Under the pieces are notes generated by a model. The model searched no databases. It was not told the DNA's origin and saw nothing but the letters and a program-made list of their open reading frames with translations. From contig OZ038423.1 of the NCBI GenBank assembly GCA_964036155.1, forward strand, positions 74,973,249-75,037,248: a stretch of DNA of 64,000 nt, read 5' to 3'. A program made the position numbers and the translations under genes. The DNA comes from Diploscapter coronatus (lineage: Eukaryota; Nematoda; Chromadorea; Rhabditida; Rhabditidae). Shown piece after piece: positions 12,888 to 26,660 of this stretch (position 1 is its first letter; every line of letters starts with the position of its first letter).

Positions 12888-15800
12888 TTAGTGGATTTGG
12901 ATTCCAGTGATCTCGACGTCTCCTCCGATTTGGAGGCCGTTGATCTCGTGTGGCTCGAGTCTGTGAGCGTACGAAGCGAAGCGCTCGCCGTTCACCAGAA
13001 TCTAAATTAGGAAAATTAGCATTTAAATTAGAAATTAATTGTTTTAGGTCATTTGAAGAAGAATTTGGAAATGACATCTGGCACAACGATGGCAACAAGC
13101 AATTCTCTCTTACGACGGGCTGATTTTCGATAAATGTGAAAGCGTTCTTCTTTCTCTTTATCAGTTAGAAGTTATTCTGTCAAAGTATAGAAATCTTGCC
13201 ATCGACTGTCAAGTGTGAGTTGCCTGTTTGATATGACCCTTTATTTGAGCAAATTCGAATCTTGTCAGATAGCTAGGAAAGGTTGAAAAGACAAACCTTC
13301 CCAAACTATTTCACCTTGCGTGAAGAAGTACCATGATGATGATACGATAAAGATTTCAAATAGCTTCAGATTTATTACCTGGAAAGCGTATTCCTCATTC
13401 TTGATTTCGAGATCGAATCCGGTCGCCTTTTCGAATGGAATCTTGCCTTCACGCTCCTCGTTGCCCCATTCGTTGGCAACCAAGCTGTTTCTGACGACAG
13501 CCTTAATTAAGATGATGATTGAGATGTGATGGGAAGATAATGTGTATGTTGGTCATGTATTCTTGCAGAATTTGGATCTATCTATTAAGAGTGAAAGACG
13601 TTTTCTTTAGAAAAGATTTCCGAAACAAATATATTGACATGGGATTGAGAGGTGTTTATTTCATCCAGTAGCAATAGTCAACTTTCCTTCCTATTGGAGA
13701 AGTCGAAATGTTCGCGGCAATTTCATGAAAATAAAAAAAAGTAAGCCATAGCAAGAAATTTCTGGTCAGTTGAGTGTCTCTCTTTCCGATTACCTTCTCG
13801 TCGAATCTCGGATTGAAGTGAAGAGCGATGTCTCCGTTCTTCTTGAGCAGATTGATGTGGAATCTCTTGCTCTTCTTCTCGGGCATGCCGTAGATGACAA
13901 GTGTCTTACCCGGGGCCAAGCCCTCGTTGGCGAGTCCGCTCTCGTATGGCACCGGATAGTATTTGCCACCTGAAACAGAAAGAAATTATCCACCAGTTAT
14001 CAAACACTCAGCGCATTATTCTATAATTTGAAGTTGTGATCGATTTCGATGTCGATGCATAACAGAAATGCATGAGACTTTATTTACGCGCTGATCACAC
14101 CCAATTTTTCTATAATTTTTTTTCTTCGAATTTTTGGGTGTTAATCTTTCGCTGGTCGGAAAACGTTTGCTCATTTCGTCTAACCTAGCGACTTTCTCAT
14201 ATCACTCTGTTCCTCTATTATTCTATTGTTCCTTTGTCATCCCTCGATAAAGAGATTATCCCCTCCTCTATCGTGTCTCCAAAATTTGGTTCTTTTCTCG
14301 TGGACAGGACAGAAGACGGCTGTCTTGTTAGTTGTCCAAACTCCAAGTAAAATAAATATCTTCTATCTTCAAATTCAATGACTATGGGCTCAAATCAATT
14401 CGCATGGACTAAAACAGTGCATTCACTAGCATCCTGAGGGAATACCGACAGATTAATTGTTTGTGTCTGCGTAATTTATAATTGATAGAATTAGAAATCC
14501 GTACATCCCTCATAACGATAGGAACTTTCGCTAGATATTCAGCGGCATTGATTGAAAATTCTTAGCATGGGACTTTAGTTGATAGTTGGCGCGGTTCGCA
14601 GATTTTTTGGAAAATAATATGATCCAAACATAAAAAGCTCGCGAATCCACGAACCGCGCCAACTATCAACTAGGCCTTGGCACGATTAGGCAGACATTCC
14701 GGTAGTGCCAAGGAATATTTACGATAATAATCTTAGTATTTTAGCGGAATCAACATTTCTCAATGCTAACAGTGCCCAGATCCATGTATCCTGAAAGACT
14801 GGGAACTCTTCCTGTCGTTCATGGATCTGGCCACAGCGATTTTATGCTACCTACCCCAGTGGATGTGAGAGATCAGAACATCTCCGTCGATGGAGAAGTG
14901 AGTGATCGAAGACAGAGGCACGCGGTGCTCGTACTCCTTCAGTTCCTTCTGAAATTTGACATTATTGAGGACGAGGAATCCAACTAATTTAACATTAAGA
15001 TATATGGAAAAATAATGAAAAATTTTGATATGCAGTATAGGTTTGGCTATAACAATACATGGTTTTTCTTCGTATTATCTTTTTGACTACTTTTCGAAGT
15101 TTCTTATCAGGTTCGACTTTTCGTTTACCATTCAAAGTTTAATTAATTTAAATTCTGCTATGCACCTGATCGCAGAAGATCTGGAACTTGCTGTCGTGAG
15201 CACGAATTCTGATGTCGATGTCATCACCCTTCTGAAAAAAAACATTTTTTATGTTTGAATTTAATATGGTATCCAATCGCACGTCAGAAAAATGTTAGGT
15301 CGTCCATAATTGCATAAAAGCTATATGAGATTTTTTTTGCATACTCCTTTTGTTATTTTTGGATAATGGTTTAGCTGATGGTGAATTAAATCAAAACTAT
15401 TAGTTACATAATAATCATGAATACTTTGAGAGAACAAAACTTGAATCCTTTAACATACAAACGAAAGCCGGTGAAAATCTTCACGAAAGCAAAGCGCTAC
15501 GACATTTTGAAACGACCCAAACATTTTAAGTGAGTACAGAAAAGATTTCACCAGCAGGGCTTAGCACTTTGGACACTGACACTGGACACTAGACGGGCAC
15601 TGAAGTATATTTTCGGTGTCGGTGCCCGAGAAGTGTCCAAAATGCCAGGCCCTGTTCACCAGAAAAATAATTTTACCTTCCACGGGTTCGACTTTCTCTC
15701 TTCCTTGCCCCATTCTCCCTTCGAGAAGGTGTTGCAGACGATCTTAATTTGAAATTTGATTTAATTTAGGAAAGATTAGATTTACCTTGCCCTCGTCGAA

Positions 15801-18800
15801 TCTGACGGAGACGTGCAGAGGCACGTCGTGGCCGGAGAAGTCTGCCTGAGTGCTGTGCAGATTGATCGTGAAGCTGAAAATGAAGAAAATCGTAGTTTGC
15901 ATAATTTCGAAGAAGAATTGTATTTCGATTTAAAATGCATACGTTTTATAATTTTAGATCTAAAATGCACGCTCATTTCATCATGGTGTGTTCAGTGCAG
16001 CTGTGCAGAAGGAAAATAAGGTCAATGTTGCAAATGTCACTTTATTCCTTACATTCGATATTTTCCGATCTTCTCCACCCCTTGGTTCTCCTCGTCGTTG
16101 AAAAATTACTCGTTTTTTTCCAAATTGGATTTACTTCGTCTTGTATATTTCCGAGGCCTTTATGAATCAATTTCGATAAAAATTCGACAAGAACTGGCAT
16201 TTTTTCTGCACCGATAAGCGTTATTTTAAGTCTCAGTAATCTCGTGTTTTACAAGGACTAAACTTTGGCTTCTTTAAAATGCCATATTCGAGATGGCATT
16301 GCCCTGTCATCGCGCGTGTATTTTATGATAGCAATTTTGCGCGCCCGCGTCGAGGTGATTTGCTTTGATTTTCGTCTTCAGGTCTTTCACGACTGCAAGA
16401 AACTCGCAAACAGGTTGAGTGAAATCAGCCAGCCAGCCAGCCAAAATAAGCAGCGTGGTAAAACGACGGGAAAATAAGACGGAGGTTCGAGAGATGGCGC
16501 AATTTTCGCAATTTCCCAATAGAATCACTTTCATTTGAGAACAAGACATTGAAATTTCATCCGAAATCAGTGATGATGAAATGGATATTTCTCTATGACA
16601 AGCAAGAATCTTTTTGTTTTCAAAATAAGAAAAGGTGAAAGTACTGATAATGAGTCATAGTTCTTGGTCACACGCCACTAACGACGAAATGAAATTAAGG
16701 ATGTTGAAATTTTAGGTGAGTTAGGCAATTTTTAAATCTGTACTATTAACTCTAAGGCGAGAAAACTATCTTACCGGACGGAGTCCTCTCCGGTCTTGCC
16801 CTTCACGATGAGCGTCTGACCGGGCTCGAAGGGCTCGGTCAGTCGAGAGCGGTATGGAACAGGCTAAATTTTCATAGTCAGAAAAAAGTCTCGATTTTTT
16901 CTTTCAACTTTATCATATCCTCTAATACTCTAAGCGCTAAATGATTGGCTGCTAAATTGTGCCGAAAAGACCGAATTACTCACTTTGCAAATATTTGTGG
17001 TTCTGCCAAACGCGCGCAAATCTTTGTTTTTGTGGCATTAACGAAGTAATGAAAATCGGGCGCTGAGTAAGCGGAAATAGTGCGATTTGTCAGAGTTAGG
17101 CAAAAAGTGATAAGAAGTTGATTCAGGATCCGATCTGGTAAATGAAATAGGTGATGCGCAGAAGTTTGGAATAATGTAAGATATTTGATGGACTTCGTGT
17201 TACCATTTGTACTGGATCAATGCAGAGAAAATTTGTATTACTTGAAGGAAGGGTTGAATTCAAATAATTTTTTCGTTAAAGTGGAAAATGAAGAGCGCTA
17301 AATTTCATTTTTTTTCTAAACTTTCATGCCCCACACTCTATTTCGGCGTTGTTATTTGAAACCTCAAATAATCCACTTTTATGATTCGAAAAGTTATGAA
17401 AATTTAATTACATAGTTGGATTCGAAGGCCATTTGTTCAAGAGTTTGTGTGTTGTGTTTTCGAGCGGTTGGCTCCTCGTGAGAATTTGAATTACCCTAAA
17501 ATTTGATCGTTTACAAAAATGATAAATTGACAAATACGAAGTGATAACGAAAACGCAACGAACTGATAACTGATAAGAAAGGGGAGGAGCAACGGAAAGG
17601 TGGACTTCATCAGTATTGAGAGGTGGAATTGAATTTTCATACAGATTTTTGGATTATTTCTTGAGCTAGCCTCGCAATTTCTCTCATGTTATTGTTGTCC
17701 CAAGATAATAAGATAGCATTTGGGTTAGCAAATGCTAATCATAGAAAGTTCACATAGTTTATATCTCTAGCAAATCAGCGGATTTAGAAATAAATCCAAT
17801 TTCCCCCTCTATACTGATATTCATGCATGGGAGAAGTCTAAACTACGAACTAAATGTGGGAAAAAATCACTCGAAAGTAAGACGATATGGAATTCTAGAT
17901 TATTTGTGGGGGCAAATGCAGGGATACATGTGAGAATAGGAGAGATTTGATTACGGAGGGATTTTTCAAGAGAATGAGGGATTTGAGGAGGGCGACAGAG
18001 AAATTGATAAAAAAAAGTAGGGGCTGCCAAAGCCAAAACAAGGCAATAATGCTACGGGAGAAGGCAGAAGAAGAAGAAGAAAACAACACAAAACCGATAC
18101 ATGTCCGATAGAGCGATAGAGAGGAGAGAAGAGAGAGAGAGAAGTTGCCGAAAATCAAAGGGAGTGGCCTGCTGAATGCTGAAATCTGAGAGAGAGAGAA
18201 GGGAGAAGGCAAGGGAAGGAAAGACGGAAATCAGTAGGGGAAAATCAGCCAAGGAAAGCGTGTCTGTGTAATATCAAAGAATGAAGCAGCAGAAAACAGG
18301 CTAGAGATCTATGAAAGACGAGAGAGCACAGAGATGACAGACGCACACTGCCATCGGCTCTGCAGAGCATAGTGAGAGGGATAAATAAGAGAAATGAGAT
18401 GTTCCAGTAGAATAATGTTATGATTTATAGACTGAAGCTGAGTGACGGAAAGGACATTTCGCAGGAAGTTTGGTACGAAATTGTAGAGCTCGAAAATCCG
18501 GATAAGAATATGTAAAATTTTTGGAAATTAATTGAAACTGAAAAGTTATGGTCGATTGAAATTTGATGAGTATTGTACAATGTCTATACAAATGGCATAG
18601 GAAATGATATGTTGAATAACGCATTGTAATTTAGTTTGAAAGTATGGTCGGAATTTGAAAGTTAACGAACTGATAAAATGCAAACATGCGAGTTTCCGAT
18701 GGGCGTGACGCGAGTTGGCGCCTTTGGCAGAGAGGGGAAGTGGCGAGAAAGAGAGAAGGGCGGGGTTAGCGGCTGGCGGAAAGCCGTCATGCCACGATGC

Positions 18801-21800
18801 CGTTACTACCATCAAGGCCATTTGAAGAGCGATTGGGAGAGAATATGCGAGTAAGGAGTGAGAAAGATACGGAAATTGGGAGAGAAATTGAAGGGGAATA
18901 TAGAATTAGAAAAAAAGGAGAAAGAGAGAAATTACAAATGAAAAAGTGGTTGAGATGATAGAAGAACTCAAAACTGGTAGGAGAAATGAAAAATGCGAAA
19001 AACACTCGAAACCAAAATCAAAACCATATCGATTACAGATTCAGCAAAATAGGATATCACTGAAAATCGATGCAATAAAAATGTTTCGAAATGTAATGAA
19101 GCTTCATATTAGCCGTGGGAAAGCTGGAATATTCTATGCAAAATCGATATTGAATATTTAGTCTTTCTATTCTTACTATAGTTTTTCAGTCAAAAACCAA
19201 GTCTTTTCCATTTTTCCTTAAACCCAAAAGGCGCTGATGTAATAATTGCGGGAATTGCAAAACAAGTCTTTGACTTATCAAAAATTAAGAAAACTTTCGA
19301 GAAAAACTCGGTAGAAGGGTGCCGTTCTATTACTGTTGACTTTTTCGTTGAAAATTGAAAAATCAACGAGTTTACCTGGGTTTGTGCATTTGAAAATCGA
19401 TAGGTCTGAGCGGTTAACAATGCGATTTTCGAAAGGAAAACCTCTTTGAAACTGAAAGAGAAACAGGTTTTCAGGTTTGCAACTGACGGGGGAAATTTCC
19501 CAGCTGACTCACCGAAAATTTCAAAAATCTCAAAGTGTTGATGACTACACAAAATGAGGCTTGACTTTTGCTCCTTTTGAAATATAGAAGGGCAAAATTT
19601 TCCTGAGGTTCAAAAGAAAATTTCCTTCAATCTAAAAATTATATACGAATGTAATGAAACCTGACAAAAATTCATTACAAACATGATGCCAGGAAAATGA
19701 GAATTTCTGCGGAGAAATGCCGTCTGTGCCGCTATGCAACAATGCAGCATGCAGAAAATCGGAAAGGAATCCGGGTTTTCGAATGAATCGGCTATATTCG
19801 CATCGTAAAAGCGCGTGTGAGTCAGTTATTGCAGGGAAAATAGAAAAGCGGACGGCCGGCAAGAGGGCCACAAGGCACAACCTTCGCATAGTAAAGAAAA
19901 ATCGCGAGAGAAAAATGGAGAAGCGAAATATAGCCTGAAAAAATCTGAACTCTAAAATCTTGCTGCAATTTCAGCAAAAGAAGATTGGTTGATCATTTCC
20001 TGCCCAAGATAAGTTTTGATGCGTCTTTTCGCAGCGCTATTTCTCGTTCTTAATTTCGCTAACATGTTTATCTGATTCTTTTCCCTCTGATTCCCGCTGC
20101 TTCCAGGCTCCAAGGCTCTGCCCCATTTCCTTTCTCGGACCAGCCAAGCATCGCCGACTTTTTCGTGCTCCACTTCGAAAGCCCCGGGTTTTTGCGCTCT
20201 AATTCGAATCGATACTGCAGACGGAAAATGGAGTCGCTGCCTGCCTGAAATAGCCTGAAAATGGCATGCAAAAACGGAAAAGACAAAACGAAGGAAAGAA
20301 ACATGAAACTTATGAATTGAAAATGACAAAACGATGAGCATATTCCATATGTTATTAGCTGGATAGACTCGCATAACTTATCAAAAATACGGTAGGTTTC
20401 GAAAAATTCATAAGTTAGATTCATGCAGATAGTTAGTGTATACAGAGTTAACGTAAAAATTTCAAACGAACATGGCACTCATTTATAAGTATGCTGCCTG
20501 AAACTTACTCCATTCACGAAGTGCTCATTTCCACTAGCGTCGCTGGCTCTTCTTTCCTGAAATAAATATATTCGATGAAAGGTTTTTTGAAAGACACATT
20601 GAAATTCAGGAAATGAATTATGGGGATGACTCTTTAAGGTGTGGGCGAAGTCTTTCCACTATCAATTCTGCGTTATAGAGCAAAGTGTTAAGAATTGACT
20701 CACACTCGAATTTTATGATAGGAGTGACAAATAAGTCGAAACTTCACATTCTATTCAATTTGTCATTGCCTGTAATGTAAGATGCGGTTCTGTTCTGAAG
20801 ACAGACTAGGAGGGGTACTTTCATTTGACGAGAAAAAAAGAATAGGGTTGTAGGTAGTAAGAACAAGCATAGTCATGATGTCATGAAGTACAGCTATTTT
20901 GTTCGACTACATGAAAATCTCAAGTCTAAGCCATGGCTAAATTGGATGAGAGGTGATCGAAAAAGATTCTTCATCCACCCTTATTTCTCATGGATTGAGG
21001 ATTTGAGGTTTCCAGGTCGCCATTTTTTCTTGAAAATTTGAAATTTGAGATACAACACATTTTAAATAACTATTGCAGGAGATAGGTCGCAAAAAGTTTG
21101 CGACGATAGTCTCTCTTATTAGGTCTGCTCCAAAGATATTGTGGGCCTTGAACTTCTCAACCTGTTACCTGACTATGTTGTTGCTGAATGATGGCCTGTT
21201 CAGTGGCACGGAAGTGAGCCAGGTCATCGCTTTCGTGGCTGGCTCCTTTCTGCAGAGCTGGTGGAGTCGACGGATGATTGCTGGATTGAGAACCACGACG
21301 GTGCTCCTCGATATTGGCCTTCTGCATGTCGTGATGCAGATCATCGTGGTCCTGAAAACTGTGTATGGATGTATTTATTAGGATGCGTTAATACCCCGCT
21401 TACGCTCACGGGAGCAAAAAGAAATAGCACGCGAGGAGGAGAGAGGAAAAATCATGTCTTCTTTGCGTCTCTCACACCCGTGTGCTATTTTTTTCAGTTC
21501 ACGTGAGCGTGAGCGGAATATGAATGCGTCCGCAACGTATCCTTATTGAATCATCTTTACCAGTGCTGTTTTAAATTCAGATAGTTTTGTAGTTCGGAGT
21601 TTGGTTTTCAGATTAGATTATTTATTTTTTGTTAGTTTTCGTTTTTCAAGATTGAAATTCGAAAACTATAACTCGGAAAAACAACAATATCGTGATGTCG
21701 AAACGTGAAAACGATAAAGAAGTTACAGAATATTTTCAATTTTACTAATTTCCAATGGAATGTTATATTATGATATCGTGTGATCTTCAAATTGGATTTT

Positions 21801-24800
21801 CTCTCAAAACTCCATATTCTCATACCTGTCTATGAGCCTCGTCATGCCAGTACTCGTGTTGATGTTCATGCTCCTGACGAGGATTCGAGTTTTGGCGGAT
21901 TGGCTGACCGAATGCGTCTCTCTGCTCGTGAGAAGGAATGACGGTGAACCCTTCGTCGGACATCGTGATCTTCGGGATTACGGTGGGAGATGAGAGAGTC
22001 GGGGATCTGGAAACATCTCAAATTATTCAGGGGAACGTCATAGCAATGAATATCATGCGATTAGCGATAAATCACGAAGACAATTAATGAAGCTCAAAGC
22101 ACGATGCACAAGGAATATTTTTCATGAGCAGAAAAATTTAAGATATCAAATTTTCAGAGGATAGGAAAAATTGAAAAACTGCTAATTTCACCTATGGTTT
22201 TTCACAACTTGACATTCGCTCTAGCAACCAATATCCTATGGAATGAAAGCAAAGCAAAGTGGCGTTCGAGAAAGCCCACTTGGATCATTTTACACCAGCA
22301 AAAAATTAGTCTGTTGCTCGTTCCTTCATTTTTCGGGGTTTTTCCACTGCACCCTGTGGAGTTTGTCCGCATTTTGAAAGGTGGGCTTCGAAAAGTGGCT
22401 GGTGTATTGCAATTTTGAAATTGGCAACCCCGATAGTTTGAACAAACAAAAGATGCATGAAAACCGGTAAACATTGAAGACAGAAAATTATATCGACTAG
22501 TAGGTTTTAGAATTTTGAAATAATCATATATCGAGGTCTTATTCGAAACTAGCAGTCATTACGAGTGAAAATCTAAAATGGAAACTTCGCAGGTGGTATT
22601 ATTGTGACTCATATTGAACCTGATGTTAAGTTTGGTCTGATAGCATGAGCTAAATATGTGATTTTTATTATTACGTAATGCGCTTATAAAACCGAACGCG
22701 TCGGAAGTACAGAATACAAAAAAGGCTTTGAGAAGATTAAATTATAAAGTGTGTGCAGAATCTCGAATTTAGAGCAAATTTAGCAGGGTTTCTATAGAGA
22801 TTCACAAATATGAATGCGAAGCTTGGGATAGATTTTGCGAAAAGTCGAAAATATTATGAGGAAATTGCAGACGCGTAACATAATAACTGACAACTTTGGA
22901 GGTTTATTGACTTCACCACGGCCGTTAGATATTTGATCATTTGCAAGTTTGTGTCATAAGGCCAAAATTATGTTTGCTCTTTGGAAGGTAATTTCAAGCG
23001 TTTTGTGGAAAAATAACCTAGCATGTATGATTTGGAGATTAAAAGTGCGAACATCTAAGTTAACCATTTTCGGAAAGATATCTAAAATGTTTAGATAAAT
23101 GGAATTCAAGTAAAAATGACACACGACTAGGCAAATATTTTTGACACGCATTTTTGTTTCGCACTGTTCCGAGTGTGAAGTGTGAAAGCCCCTTGACTTC
23201 GCCCACTTTTTCTGTTTCGTTTGCCGAGCTTTGTTTCTGTGCAAATTGTCGGCAATTGAGGCAGAGGCAGTGAGCGAGCGGCAGGTTGGTCGGACACATT
23301 CGAGTGATCAAGAGATTACAAGAGTGCACTTGACTCGACTCGAGAAATTGTCACTTTTCTTCCTTTTTTTCTCTGACAGTTATTTTTTCGCTGTACAATA
23401 CGTCAAAATTGATTAATACTATGATCAGAAATCACAATTTAATTCCAGAATTACAAAAAAAATCTAAAGTGGCGGTCAAAAGCTTGAAACAGTTATCGAA
23501 AAATCCAAAATAAGAGTATAGACTTCTATCTTTCAATCTCCTTATTTTTTCTAAAAAATCGAATTTTTAAAAACGGAATAGTAACTTTTCATCCAATGAT
23601 CGTAATTATTTCTAATCAAGGCTAAATCCACCCTACACATTCTAAAGAACATAGTAAAACTACTTCCAAGATTATCTGAGGTTGATTATGAGTATTTCTG
23701 GAATTCCTGGGAGAGAACTCCTATTAAAGACTTTACAGTATGACTACGAATGTAGTCTGATAGAATGAATCATCAGGAACTGATTTGAATGAAACTGACA
23801 AGCATTCTCACAAGGGAGATGCACAGGTAGGAAGTCGTAATTCTTGACGAAACTTTCAAAAACGTATGCAAATTTGTGAATAATACAAGTGAAGAATCGA
23901 CGATTTTCAATTATTTTCAACTTCCAGGTTCCTATTCAGCTCTTTTTGACTTCACCATCGTTATTCCCCGCCTTTGAAAACCCTTCTTTGGAAAGTTTCG
24001 TCGAGATCTGCGATTTCCGGCTTATGCACTTCCCTGTTCAATTCAGTAGGAAAAATATGTGTACAAACTTTCATTCAAATTGATCAACGATAATTAGTAG
24101 GCCTACCAGGCTGCATTCATAGTCAGTTCTTCCAAACTTTGAGCGTCGTTGTAAGTTTTACTCACCATTTATTGTTTTAGACCTTGGATATTTTAGGATT
24201 AAATGCAGGCGAAAATATAATCATTAAAATAGATTTGTACTATTCGACAGAGATATGTGAGGATAATGGGAGATATTCAAAAGGTGTATATCATGTTGCT
24301 GGAGAAAGAAATGGAGGAATGGAGAAGAGAGCGAATGATGAATAAGATAGGGCGATAATGACTCTATCATCCCACTATTATTCAGATCAGGAATTACTAT
24401 CACTGAATATGTCACCCTGCTTTCAGTACCCATTCTTTATCATGGACAAGATACAACATGATTCTCATGCCCCAAACGATATCCCCATCTTTTCCCCTCT
24501 CAAAGCTCAATAATATTTCTAGAGTTTCCCTAATTTGGCGCATATCCAAATTATATCACATCGCGAAAATCCAGTTTCAACAAATCCCTTTAGATATTTG
24601 CATATCACAGGCTATTAAAATCGGGTGTTGATTAGATCAAGCATTTTAATGTTAGCTGATAAAGAAATAAATTTCGTCAAGTTCTAGGGTTCATATAAAT
24701 TTTAAAAAAAAAGTTATTCTTTTGCTAAATTTAATGAAGATCAGCTTTTTCCTGAATCTCTAGAACTTGGAGATAACATTTAGATAAAAATGAAGAAAAG

Positions 24801-24927
24801 AATCCTACCTTACAGTTGGAGAAACAGGACCCTGGCTTTGACTTTGATGGAATTGCTGCGTTTGTTGGACATTATACCCGACAGGGGCTGGCAAATTACC
24901 GGCCTTCTTCTTTTGGAATTGGGGCAT
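12888..24927 (-). CDS. lec-1: Tandem-repeat galectin (LEC-1 type) with long N-terminal extension
   Basis: Beta-galactoside-binding lectin with two carbohydrate-recognition domains (CRDs). Twelve exons join in frame: 24809-24927, 21826-22006, 21169-21351, 20509-20556, 16775-16863, 15786-15873, 15677-15742, 15166-15231, 14855-14948, 13794-13969, 13379-13501, 12888-13001, giving 448 residues. Residues 178-311 are CRD1 (PVPYRSRLTEPFEPGQTL; HVSVRF, EWGKEER). Residues 312-448 are CRD2 (GGKYYPVPYESGLA; HFNPRF, NEWGNEEREG), which keeps the full H-N-R...N...W..E..R sugar-binding set. CRD1 has Ser in the Asn position of HFNPR, as I recall for C. elegans LEC-1. Exons 1-4 encode a 177-residue polar leader rich in Gln, His and Ser (MPQFQKKKAGNLPAP..., QEHEHQHEYWHDEAHRQ) with no signal peptide. 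It lies up to 8 kb upstream, but every junction keeps phase. A shorter isoform starting just before exon 5 is possible, though no start codon was found for it. Confidence 0.88.
14577..14713. repeat. Double hairpin in a galectin intron
   Basis: A perfect 22-bp inverted repeat, AGTTGATAGTTGGCGCGGTT plus CG (14577-14598) against 14650-14671, encloses a 51-base loop. It is followed at once by a 9-bp stem, CCTTGGCAC (14675-14683) and GTGCCAAGG (14705-14713). GC content is well above the surrounding intron. Probably a foldback transposable element. No target duplication was identified. Confidence 0.7.
15555..15654. repeat. Imperfect 100-bp foldback in a galectin intron
   Basis: CAGGGCTTAGCACTTTGGACAC at 15555 pairs with 15632-15654 (reverse complement CAGGGCCTGGCATTTTGGACAC) with few mismatches, and an inner stem GGGCAC / GTGCCC (15595 and 15622) extends it. 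The whole unit can fold into one long hairpin, typical of a small inverted-repeat element. Confidence 0.6.
21381..21542. repeat. Terminal-inverted-repeat element in a galectin intron
   Basis: The left arm, GGATGCGTT...CCGCTTACGCTCACG, and the right arm, CGTGAGCGTGAGCGG...AACGTATCC, are imperfect reverse complements. An inner pair AAATAGCACGCG / CGTGTGCTATTTTTTT is also symmetric. It lies 30 bases upstream of galectin exon 3. AAATAGCACGCG recurs at about 39770 and 54238, so this may be a family motif. Confidence 0.6.
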
Positions 24928-26660
24928 TTTAGGTAAGGTTTTTAGAGGGTAGAAGTAAGAAATTCTGGTCTGATTTCCAAATTTCTTGAAATTGAACTGA
25001 TTTTATCATGAAGTTCAACTTTGTTTGAGTAGTCTCCTTCCATATGCCATGTTCTCTAATTATTTAATTTCGATTGAAACTATGTTTACCTAGATCCATA
25101 TGATTTTGCTGGATTCTGAATGGGTAAATAGAAATTGAAGAAGAACAAAAAATAGGAGAACTCCTGCTAAACCATAGAAATGCAAACATATCTTTTGAAA
25201 CAGTACCGTCATCAATCTATCATTTATATCAGTTTACCTTGAATTGATAAGAACGCGCGACGCAGAAAATTACCGGCAAATAAACCACTTTCTCGAAACG
25301 ATAGGGAATAGGTCGAGAAAAATGGCTGCAATGCCAGAAAACCAACCGACCAAATTGTCGACAGAAAAATAGGAGATAGCTCGAAAAATGGCCGTGTATC
25401 GCGATACTCAATTCTGCGACGGACGGAAAACTAGCCAAATCGAAATTGACAAGAACAGCTCTCGTAGTGGCAAGATATTTTTGCAAATGGTTCAAGAAGA
25501 ATTTACCATCGCGCGCTAAATAATAGGCCAAGGCAACAGTCTGAGATAGGAAAAATTTTGCTCAATAATTAAAAAATACGTGAAAATCGAGACGAAAAGG
25601 AATTTACCGAGCGATAAATAAATGAAATCGGAAATTGGAAACAAAGAACTGAGAAATCAGATTCGATTCGGACCAAATCCAAAGTTTACCCAGCTGATTT
25701 TTCGATTTATCCATATATGAAATGAAATTTCGGAAGAGGAAATAGGTTGCAAGAGTGATTCATAAAAGATGCTGGATATTGCGAAATTTTCGAAGTTTCA
25801 TTAACTCGCCATTTTTGGATAAGCTAAAAAATCTCTTAAATCAGGCCTAATAAATATATGTTGGGTCAAAAAGAGCCGCTAGGGACAATATGGGATATGG
25901 AGGGTCAATGATGAGAGTAAGTCCAAGGACACGAAAGAGATTAAGAGAGATAAGGGATTTGGCAGAAGTACCAAAGAAAAAGACAAGAGAATAGAAATCT
26001 GTCCGAAACATTGTCGGAGGAAGTGCAAATCTCATGGTTTGCTGCCATTTGCATGTCTTTTTGGCACGCTATCTCGCAATAAAAAGTTGGCTTTCGCTAT
26101 TTTAGAAACTTTCCTTTTTCACAGAAATATTTATTCGCCTTTTCACGAATTTCTAGCAAAACAAAGAAGAAACCACAAACAAACCAGAAAACAGGAACAA
26201 AAAGGAAACAATCAAGAAGTCAACACACAAAATATTGCTGAATGAAAAAGGAACATTAAAAATGAATTAGTGGCAAAAAATCACTAACCCAACTGTTTTG
26301 CGTAAATCACAATTATCACACTTTGATCTCCCTGACTAGGAATAAAGAAATAAAAATCTACCGATAACTTTTCAAGTATATTCCCGAAGACATTAGAAAG
26401 CAAGTACTTTGAAATGGCACTAAATAATGATGATTTTCTCTAGACCTAAGGATGTGTTCTAAAAGTCGAATAAAAAAGACAATAAATTTTCAATGAAGAA
26501 AAAAATGGGAAAGAGCAAAATAATGGTATTTTTAGGCGCAATTTTGCGTCAATAAAAACCAAATACGAAAAATAAATTTTAGAAACAAAAATATTAGAGA
26601 AATTGGTCTAAAGAAGAGTGGTAAATGTTCGGGAAAATTGGAAAGGAAAAACATACCCTC
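24928..26660. other. Galectin promoter side and cyclin T 3' flank
   Basis: The galectin start is at 24927 and the cyclin T stop at 26661, both minus strand, so this 1.7 kb should hold the cyclin T 3' UTR and the galectin 5' region. The sequence is AT-rich. Open frames (for example at 25229-25531, minus) show no splice support or family resemblance. No trans-splice acceptor immediately precedes the galectin ATG. Confidence 0.4.

Noticed and set aside
19190..20478. Minus-strand frames of 120-140 codons in a galectin intron
   Set aside because: Phe/Ser/Arg-rich composition from a purine-biased strand, no recognised domain. Only the 16-codon exon at 20509-20556 fits the galectin phases.
24224..25531. 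Minus-strand frames upstream of and within the galectin 5' region
   Set aside because: No splice-site support and no similarity that I recognise.
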